Shown: positions 12,009 through 17,230 of the stretch, in pieces
How the letters are laid out: each line of letters begins with the position of its first letter
Position numbering within the stretch: the first letter of the stretch is position 1
Assembly (NCBI GenBank): GCA_036518915.1
Contig: DATDME010000080.1
Span: 1-17,230, forward strand
Length of the DNA: 17,230 nucleotides
Direction of reading: 5' to 3'
DNA from: GCA-016699105 sp036518915
Lineage (GTDB): Bacteria; Patescibacteriota; Saccharimonadia; UBA4664
Made by a program: the position numbers and the translations under genes
The notes under the pieces: generated by a model
What the model was told of the DNA's origin: nothing
Databases searched by the model: none
What the model saw: only the letters and a program-made list of their open reading frames with translations

Positions 12009-14093
12009 CTAGTCGTTGAGATTTAGGCAGTACGGCGCGGCGTCAGTTTCCAGCTTGACGGTGACGGCGGCATATTTGGTACTGGCTTTGCCTGGCACGT
12101 GGTTGGCGCCGGCGCACTGGTGTCCGGCCAGGTAGCTGACGACACCGAGGGACGTGCTGGACTGGGTCGATACCTGATAAGGCTGGTTCGTAGATGGGTC
12201 CACAGCCGAGACGGTGACAGCCGGCGGCGTAGTCGCAAAGTAGCCGTTTTGGGCGGTGGCCCGGTACACGGCAACGAAGGCGGCTAGGTCTGTTCGGCGC
12301 TGGGTATCGCGAGCGACGGCGGCCGCGGCTGGGTCAGGAGTCGGCGAGGCGGCTGGAGCGATAGCGGCGCCCTGAACCTCTGGCGCCGGGCTTGGTGTGG
12401 GGCTGGCCAAGCCGAGGCCGCTAAGCGGCCGGCTGGGCGAGGCCAAGGCAAAGTAGGCCGCGGCCGCCACCACAATCATCACCACCCCGGCCACCATCGA
12501 CGTGATGAGGACTTTGCGGTCCAAGGGTTTGGGATGGGTGACGGGCGTCAAGGGCGGCCGGCCGTTGCTGTTGGGCGGCGGCGCGGCGGCGGCGAGAGTG
12601 GGAACGGGGGCGGCAACGGGAGTAGGCGCCGGTTCAGGCGCCGGTTCAGGCGCGGACGCCGCGGCAGCAGCCGGAGGCGTGCCCGTGTCGGTGGGCGCGG
12701 GGATGTCAGTGGGAGCAGGAGCATCGGCCGGGGTCGTTGGTCTTGGCTCGGCCTGAGGACCCAGGCCGGTGGCCGGTTGGAGCTCGGCGTTTTCGCTGGC
12801 AGGCGGCGCCGGTATTTCGGCAGGCTGGTCTAAACTTTCTACTGGCAGGTCGGGGTTTTCCGCCGACGGCTCTGAGTGGTCTTCCGACGGTTGATCTGGC
12901 GTTTCAGGCGCGGCGTCGGCGGCGGGCTCGGCGGCAGGTTCATCCGTGGATTCGGTCATGGGTTCGGAGGCGGGTTCGGCCATGGGCTGTGGCTCGGGTG
13001 CTTCGTCTGGCACACCGGGCGGGAAGTTAATATCGGCTGCCGTCTCGGGCTGCACAGGCTCGGACTCAAATTCCGACTCAGATTCCGGCTGGGCATTGAC
13101 ATCGGCTGGCTCGGCCGGCCCGGTGGGTTCGCTTGACTCGGGAACTTCGAGCGTTTCGGGAGTCTCAGGGTTTTCCGGAGTTTCGGGGGTAACTAATGCC
13201 GGCACGACAGGTAGCTCAGGTGCGGCGGGCTCCGGGGTCACAACGGGTGCAGCCGGTTCAGTGGCCTCAACGGGTGCGGCGGGCTCAGCGACGGCTTGGT
13301 CGGCTGGCGCTTCCGGCTGGTCGGCCGGGGCTTCGGTTTGGAGCAGGATGTGTGCCTTGCCGGCAAGCGCCGCGGCCGGGGTTGGGCCATCAAAGCTGTC
13401 GTTGGGCGCGCGGAATTTTACGATTTGATGGACGTCGCTGGCCTCCACGCCCCTGGGGCGGGTGTCAGTGGCACCTGCTGCCGTTTCGAGGGCCGGCAGG
13501 TGCTCTTTGTACGAACGACTGCGCAGGGTTTTGGCCGGCTCCTTGTCTTTGTCCTTATCCTTGTGGGTGAGGCGGCGACGCGGGGCACGGTGGACGATCT
13601 TGGCTTCGCCTTCGGCGTCAGCCGGCTCAGCTGGTTTCTCGGTTTCCGCGGTGGGCGCAGCGGCCTCGGTTTTGGGTACTTCAGGGACCTCGGGAGCGAC
13701 CGGTGCCGCCAGGCCGGCTTCGTCGTCGAAAGGCGGCAGTTTGGCGTGCACCGCGGCCAGGGCTTGGTCAACAGCTAGCAGATCGGTATCCTTGATGGTG
13801 CCGTCCGCGCCCAAGGAAGCCGGCGCGGGCCGCTCAACGGCCACAAAATGGTCACGGGGCGGCTTCGGCGGAGTGGCCGGAGCAGCAGATGGTATGGCAG
13901 CTGGAGGCGGGGGTGGCGGGGGTGGCGGTGTAGTGGGCGCATCAGTGCCGGGCTGAGCCTGGCCATCGCTGCCCGGCTGAGCTCCCGGGATAGCAGGCAA
14001 GTTGGGCTTGGTAATCTCAATATGACCACAAAAACCACAAAGCCAGCCGGCCCGTGACTCGGTCATCTGTTGACCGCAATTGGAGCACTTCAT
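12009..14093 (-). CDS. large zinc-ribbon, acidic Pro-rich, single-pass membrane protein with pilin-like C-terminus
   Basis: The 694-residue protein is a paralogue of its downstream neighbour. It has the same N-terminal zinc ribbon (Cys3, 6, 19, 22, with GWLC in both). A very long low-complexity Pro/Ala/Glu region follows (about 35-520), broken by a basic patch (169-198, with KDKDKDK) and by repeats such as EAPADQ. The membrane helix is at about 526-550, then a short outside domain with ARDTQRRTDL (about 593-602) and cysteines near the end. The ribbon should be cytoplasmic and the pilin-like part outside, joined by a disordered segment of about 480 residues that may span a layer or act as a binding platform. 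The ATG at 14093 has TATGCT 6 bases upstream. It is the first gene of the operon. The function is unknown. Confidence 0.85.
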   Translation of the reverse strand: MKCSNCGQQMTESRAGWLCGFCGHIEITKPNLPAIPGAQPGSDGQAQPGTDAPTTPPPPPPPPPAAIPSAAPATPPKPPRDHFVAVERPAPASLGADGTIKDTDLLAVDQALAAVHAKLPPFDDEAGLAAPVAPEVPEVPKTEAAAPTAETEKPAEPADAEGEAKIVHRAPRRRLTHKDKDKDKEPAKTLRSRSYKEHLPALETAAGATDTRPRGVEASDVHQIVKFRAPNDSFDGPTPAAALAGKAHILLQTEAPADQPEAPADQAVAEPAAPVEATEPAAPVVTPEPAAPELPVVPALVTPETPENPETPETLEVPESSEPTGPAEPADVNAQPESESEFESEPVQPETAADINFPPGVPDEAPEPQPMAEPASEPMTESTDEPAAEPAADAAPETPDQPSEDHSEPSAENPDLPVESLDQPAEIPAPPASENAELQPATGLGPQAEPRPTTPADAPAPTDIPAPTDTGTPPAAAAASAPEPAPEPAPTPVAAPVPTLAAAAPPPNSNGRPPLTPVTHPKPLDRKVLITSMVAGVVMIVVAAAAYFALASPSRPLSGLGLASPTPSPAPEVQGAAIAPAASPTPDPAAAAVARDTQRRTDLAAFVAVYRATAQNGYFATTPPAVTVSAVDPSTNQPYQVSTQSSTSLGVVSYLAGHQCAGANHVPGKASTKYAAVTVKLETDAAPYCLNLND
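12560..13930 (-). repeat. low-complexity coding region (Pro/Ala/Glu-rich)
   Basis: This stretch of the 694-residue gene encodes degenerate EPAAP, PETPE, SESE and APADQ repeats. The DNA shows many short imperfect direct repeats, for instance around 13300-13345. The frame stays intact throughout, so selection acts on composition rather than on a fixed unit. Confidence 0.6.
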
Positions 14094-14099
14094 GCATCT

Positions 14100-14105
14100 A
14101 GCATA
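14100..14105 (-). promoter_or_regulatory. -10 box TATGCT of the surface-protein operon
   Basis: TATGCT on the minus strand ends 6 bases before the ATG at 14093; an overlapping second copy lies at 14105-14110. No Shine-Dalgarno is present. The spacing equals that at 2792 and 10401. Confidence 0.4.
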
Positions 14106-14132
14106 GCATACTTCTTAAGCCTATAGCCGCGG

Positions 14133-14567
14133 TTATTGGTAGTCGCCGCGGATTTCCAACCGCTCGATGCCGTGAGCTTCGAGCTCGTCGTGATAGCGCT
14201 CCTCATAGGGGCGCAGCTCGAGGAGGTCATCGTCGCGGTTGATGTCTTCCAGCGAGACGCCGCGGGATTTGGCCAGGTCGCGCTGGGCGAGGCGCTCGGT
14301 AAGCTCATCCCAAAACACGTGGTCGTCGTAGTCAAGAATGTACTGCTCGTAGAGCCGCTCAATCCAGTCAAGGGTCATGAAGTATTCTTGGGTTTCGTCA
14401 TCCTGCTCAACCTCGGGCTGAGGGTGACTGGCGAGTAGCTTTTGAACGACGGCCCGGGCATCCTCGTCGTGAAACTCCGGGTCGTGCTGGGCATTGACCA
14501 TCCACTCCCCTAAGTAAGCGAGCTCGATGAGTTTGCGATATTCAGCTGAGGTAAGATGTAAATTCAT
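14133..14567 (-). CDS. hypothetical acidic cytoplasmic protein, 144 residues
   Basis: A soluble, strongly acidic, mostly helical protein beginning MNLHLTSAEYRKLIELAYLG and rich in Asp, Glu, Tyr and Trp, with no signal peptide, cysteine pair or membrane helix. I do not recognise a named family. It lies 39 bases upstream of the zinc-ribbon operon and downstream of the sedolisins, on the same strand. A TACAAT box at 14603-14608 is about 35 bases before the ATG, so it may have a short leader, although no clear Shine-Dalgarno is visible. The regular coding frame and composition support a real gene. Confidence 0.75.
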   Translation of the reverse strand: MNLHLTSAEYRKLIELAYLGEWMVNAQHDPEFHDEDARAVVQKLLASHPQPEVEQDDETQEYFMTLDWIERLYEQYILDYDDHVFWDELTERLAQRDLAKSRGVSLEDINRDDDLLELRPYEERYHDELEAHGIERLEIRGDYQ

Positions 14568-14637
14568 GCCAAGCCGAGGCGACTATCCCATTACAGGCAA
14601 CTATTGTACCCGATCTTGGGGTGGATTGCGATGATTT

Positions 14638-15780
14638 TTACAGCGCGCTCGGGCCGGCCGGTGTGCCATTGCCGGTTGGTGCGTCATAGCCATTGCCGGC
14701 CGTGCAAAGGTAGCTGGGCGAGCAAGTGCCGGTGCGTCCGCTGACAATATCATGCCAGGCCGCGGCCGGGGCGCTGTAGATCCGGTTCGGCAAACCGGCG
14801 CCAATGGCCGGGCTGGCCAGCGCGGTGAGCGCCGCGACAACGGGTGCGGCGAGGCTCGTGCCACCAACTTGCAGCCAGCCACCGGCTGCGCTGCTGTATA
14901 CGGCCGCACCGGTAGCTGGGTCGGCCACCGCGGCGACATCGGCGACTGTGCGGTGGGTACAGCCGGCATCGTGCTGCCAGGCGGGTTTGGCTTCATAGGC
15001 GCTGCAGCCCGAGCCGGCTCCGCTCCAAGCAGTTTCGCTAAGCCGGGCGCCCGTACTGGTAAGCTTGAGCGTGGTGCCGCCTACGGCCGTCACGCGCGGT
15101 GAGCTGGCCGGCCAGGAGACGCCGTAGCCGTCATCTCCCGAGCTGGCGATGAAGCTGACGTTCGCGGCCAGGTGCTTATCCCAGGTAGTCTCCGACTTGG
15201 ACTCAGGGCCGCCCCAGGACAGCGAAACTATTTGAGCCCCCAGCCCAACCGCCTGGTCGATGGCAGCCAGTAGGTTGCTGGTACTGGCAGAGTCGGCGGC
15301 CACCACTGTGATGCGGCAACCAGGGCAGACGCCCCAGGCGACTTCAGCATCAAGGGCGGTTTCTTCGGCCCAACCGCTATTGGCGGCCGGCAGCGTTTGA
15401 CCGCCCCGCTGGTTAAGCTGCTCGTAGCAGGCGGTTTGGCCCGGCCGGCTACAAGCAACGGGCGGCGTACCGCGGAAGGCTTTGGCGTAGGCGGCAAGAT
15501 CGGCCCCGAGCGACCGGTCGCCATAGGCATCAACAATGGCGAGATGAGCATTGCCCTGCCCTGTGGCGCCATAGGCGCTGCGCAACTGAGCGGGGGTTAA
15601 GCCGGCCGGGCTGCTCGTGGCATGGCTTGAGACGAGCCGGGCAAAACAAGCCCGGCTGCTGGCACTCTGCGACACGGTACAGGCGCTGGTACCGGCAGCC
15701 TGGACTACCGGGACCGGTAAAGCCGTCAAACCGAGCATCACACAACTTATGACGAGGGACAGACCAAACCGCTGAGACAT
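14638..15780 (-). CDS. secreted sedolisin-family (S53) serine peptidase, copy 1
   Basis: The 380-residue protein has a clear signal peptide (about 1-28, ending VVQA-AG) followed by a sedolisin catalytic domain. The Ser-Glu-Asp triad is Glu140 and Asp144 (EETALDAEVA) with Ser309 (GGTSLAAP). The oxyanion aspartate is 216 or 217 (ASSGDDG). The calcium-site region follows as WHDIVSGRTG and YDAPTGNGTP. Members of the family cleave proteins, often at acid pH. The large N-terminal prodomain of typical sedolisins (about 170-200 residues) is missing; only about 30 residues separate the signal from LTPAQLRSAYG, where mature enzymes begin. AGGAGG lies 5 bases before the ATG, the strongest Shine-Dalgarno in the window. 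It is a tandem paralogue of the next gene upstream, 70 bases away. Confidence 0.93.
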   Translation of the reverse strand: MSQRFGLSLVISCVMLGLTALPVPVVQAAGTSACTVSQSASSRACFARLVSSHATSSPAGLTPAQLRSAYGATGQGNAHLAIVDAYGDRSLGADLAAYAKAFRGTPPVACSRPGQTACYEQLNQRGGQTLPAANSGWAEETALDAEVAWGVCPGCRITVVAADSASTSNLLAAIDQAVGLGAQIVSLSWGGPESKSETTWDKHLAANVSFIASSGDDGYGVSWPASSPRVTAVGGTTLKLTSTGARLSETAWSGAGSGCSAYEAKPAWQHDAGCTHRTVADVAAVADPATGAAVYSSAAGGWLQVGGTSLAAPVVAALTALASPAIGAGLPNRIYSAPAAAWHDIVSGRTGTCSPSYLCTAGNGYDAPTGNGTPAGPSAL

Positions 15781-15785
15781 GGGGA

Positions 15786-15791
15786 CCTCCT
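15786..15791 (-). promoter_or_regulatory. consensus Shine-Dalgarno of sedolisin copy 1
   Basis: AGGAGG with a 5-base spacer to the ATG at 15780 fixes the start and contrasts with the leaderless-looking starts elsewhere in the window. Confidence 0.7.
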
Positions 15792-15850
15792 GTTATGTCA
15801 CCCATGTTCGTATTTTGTTTGGTTCTGGTCAAGCTTGAGCGGAATTTTTC

Positions 15851-17038
15851 CTACAGGGCGGCCAGACCGACGGGCGTGCCGTTGCCGGTGGGGCCATCAA
15901 AGCCGGTGCCGGCGCCGCATAGGTACTGGGGCGAGCAGGCGCCGTTGGAGCCGGTGGTAACATCAAACAGGTTGGCGGAACCCTGAGCGGCGTAGAGCTG
16001 CGGGTAGATGGCGGCCTGGTTGCCGCCGCCGGCCGCCGCGACCATGGCGGCCACCAACGGCGTCGCCAAACTGGTGCCACCGACCACGAACCAACCGCGA
16101 CCCACGTTTGAGTAGCTGGTGTAAATGGCGGCGCCGGTGGCGGGATCGGCCACGGCCGCTAGGTCATTGAGCGTGCGCTTGGCGCAACCGTCGTCGTGCT
16201 GCCAGGCGGGCTTGGCCTCGTACAGGCTACAACCAGAACCGGTGCCGCTCCACGTGGTTTCACTGGCCCGGGCGCCGGCAGCGGTGAGCTTAAGGGTGGT
16301 GCCGCCAACGCTCAGGACGTTGGCCGATGCGGCCGGCCAGGAGGTGCCCAAGCCGTCATCGCCCGAGGCGGCAGCAAAGATTACACCCGGCACGTTAAAG
16401 TGCTTGGCATAGACGGTCTGCTGGGCAAACTCGCCGGCGCCCCACGACATGGAGACTACCCTGGCACCCTTGGCGACAGCGGTATCCACGGCGGACATTA
16501 AATTCGTGATGCTCGCGGAGCTGGCCTCCACCAGGGTGAGGCGGCAGCCGGGGCAGACAGCGTGGGCGGTTTGCACGTCCAACGCGGTTTCCAGCGCCCA
16601 GGCCCGGTTGGACAGGGGCGGAATGGTGCCGCCGGTTTGGTTGAATTTCTCAAAGCACGCGGTTTGGGCGGCCGTGGTGCAGTTTGGCAGTACCGGCAGG
16701 CCAAAGGTGTTTGAGTAGGTGTCAAGGTCCGACTTAGCAAAAGGGTCATCATAGGCGGTCACAACCGCGATGCGGCCGGTGCCGTTGGCGGGGGCGCCGT
16801 AGGCTGAGCGCAGCTGGGCCGGGCTGTAGCCGGCGGGCAGGGCTTTGGCCGTGACGGCGGGCACAACCCTGCCGTCACTCCGGGCATAAATTTTCGCCAG
16901 GCAGACGGCGTCCGTGGCGGTATTGGTCGTGCAGACGGCGGGCGTGCGGTTGACGGCCGGGGCGGGCGCGGGCGCGAATCCCAGCAACTGCCAAAGTGCG
17001 AGGCCGATGCCGGCAACAGCATTCGTGATTGGTCCCAT
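15851..17038 (-). CDS. sedolisin-family (S53) serine peptidase, copy 2
   Basis: A 395-residue paralogue of the neighbouring sedolisin. The triad is Glu150 and Asp154 (ALETALDVQ) with Ser323 (GGTSLATP). The oxyanion aspartate is 227 or 228 (AASGDDG). The Ca-site motifs are NLFDVTTGSNG (357-367) and FDGPTGNGTP (380-389). Conserved cysteines (VCPGC at 161-165, and 36, 46, 120, 128, 270, 285, 368, 374) are shared with copy 1 and suggest the same disulfides. As in copy 1, the usual prodomain is missing. The N-terminus is hydrophobic (about 6-22) but lacks basic residues, so the export signal is weaker; a longer start is not obvious. GGGAG lies 7 bases before the ATG. The gene starts 30 bases after the tpiA stop, which implies cotranscription. 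Confidence 0.9.
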   Translation of the reverse strand: MGPITNAVAGIGLALWQLLGFAPAPAPAVNRTPAVCTTNTATDAVCLAKIYARSDGRVVPAVTAKALPAGYSPAQLRSAYGAPANGTGRIAVVTAYDDPFAKSDLDTYSNTFGLPVLPNCTTAAQTACFEKFNQTGGTIPPLSNRAWALETALDVQTAHAVCPGCRLTLVEASSASITNLMSAVDTAVAKGARVVSMSWGAGEFAQQTVYAKHFNVPGVIFAAASGDDGLGTSWPAASANVLSVGGTTLKLTAAGARASETTWSGTGSGCSLYEAKPAWQHDDGCAKRTLNDLAAVADPATGAAIYTSYSNVGRGWFVVGGTSLATPLVAAMVAAAGGGNQAAIYPQLYAAQGSANLFDVTTGSNGACSPQYLCGAGTGFDGPTGNGTPVGLAAL

Positions 17039-17068
17039 GAGTTATCTCCCTGCGTTAAATGCCGCGGC

Positions 17069-17230
17069 TCAACCGAGTTCCGCGGCGGCGGTTACTATTG
17101 TGGCGAAATCTTCCTGGTTCAGGCTAGCCGTGCCCACCAGTAAGCCGTCGACGTACTCGGTTTCAAGGTAGGCCCGGGTATGGCCCGGCGTGACACTCCC
17201 ACCATACAGCAGGCGGACGTTCTGCCCACC
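17069..17230 (-). CDS. tpiA: triosephosphate isomerase, C-terminal part
   Basis: The last 53 residues of a protein entering from the right edge. VRLLYGGSVTPGHT matches the phosphate-binding YGGSV loop of triosephosphate isomerase, and YVDGLLVGTASLNQEDFATIV matches the C-terminal (V/A)DGxLVGxASL motif. The enzyme interconverts dihydroxyacetone phosphate and glyceraldehyde 3-phosphate in glycolysis. The N-terminus is outside the window. The stop is a TGA at 17069-17071, and sedolisin copy 2 follows 30 bases later on the same strand without a visible terminator. Confidence 0.95.
   Translation of the reverse strand, partial: GGQNVRLLYGGSVTPGHTRAYLETEYVDGLLVGTASLNQEDFATIVTAAAELG

Noticed and set aside
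13300..13350. Short repeats resembling a repeat array
   Set aside because: They are imperfect, in frame and encode EAPADQ units of the low-complexity protein; there are no spacers as in a CRISPR array.

Overview
This 17.2 kb, GC-rich window looks like the chromosome of a small-genome Gram-positive-type bacterium. My best guess is Candidatus Patescibacteria (CPR), possibly Saccharibacteria, and this is inference. Supporting points are the UvrD/PcrA motif III reading GDDWQSIYSWRG, pilin-like ARDTQR(K/R) motifs in single-pass surface proteins, and an Rpf/G5 protein close to ksgA as in Actinobacteria. TGA acts as an ordinary stop. I found no tRNA, complete rRNA, IS element, CRISPR array or phage gene. 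Nearly everything is read on the minus strand; the clear exception is a membrane-anchored ClpP-like gene at 8925-9803.

Layout. 1-716: an unrecognised CDS on the minus strand whose C-terminus runs off the window. 766-4098: ksgA (16S rRNA dimethyladenosine transferase), a MarP-like CvpA/serine protease, and an Rpf/YabE-like DUF348-G5-lysozyme protein, all minus. 4099-4422: a gene-free stretch dense in inverted repeats, including a three-tier nested dyad, two overlapping alternative stems and a short 16S-like string. 4423-5175: a putative lipoprotein of unknown function with its own TTGACA promoter. 5343-6077: pyrH (UMP kinase). 6163-6471: an unknown 102-residue protein. 6564-8801: pcrA/uvrD helicase. 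8925-9803 (+): the ClpP-like gene, then a terminator region that converges with an operon from the right. 10063-14093: three membrane proteins, two of them built as zinc ribbon, disordered linker, one membrane helix and an outside domain ending in a pilin-like motif. 14133-14567: a small acidic protein. 14638-17038: two tandem sedolisin-family (S53) secreted peptidases, 30 bases downstream of the 3' end of tpiA (17069-17230).

Functional themes. The window mixes housekeeping genes (ribosome maturation, UMP kinase, DNA repair helicase, triosephosphate isomerase) with cell-surface functions (peptidoglycan cleavage, periplasmic proteolysis, secreted acid-type peptidases, pilin-like surface proteins). 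That would suit an organism that depends on contact with other cells, but this is inference.

Expression signals fall into two groups. ksgA, the MarP-like gene, pyrH, pcrA and the surface-protein operon have a TATAAT-like box only 3-9 bases before the start codon and no Shine-Dalgarno, which predicts leaderless mRNA. The sedolisins, the ClpP-like gene and the lipoprotein have Shine-Dalgarno-like sequences and conventional leaders. The rpf-like gene has a similar box before an internal ATG, but its start is uncertain.
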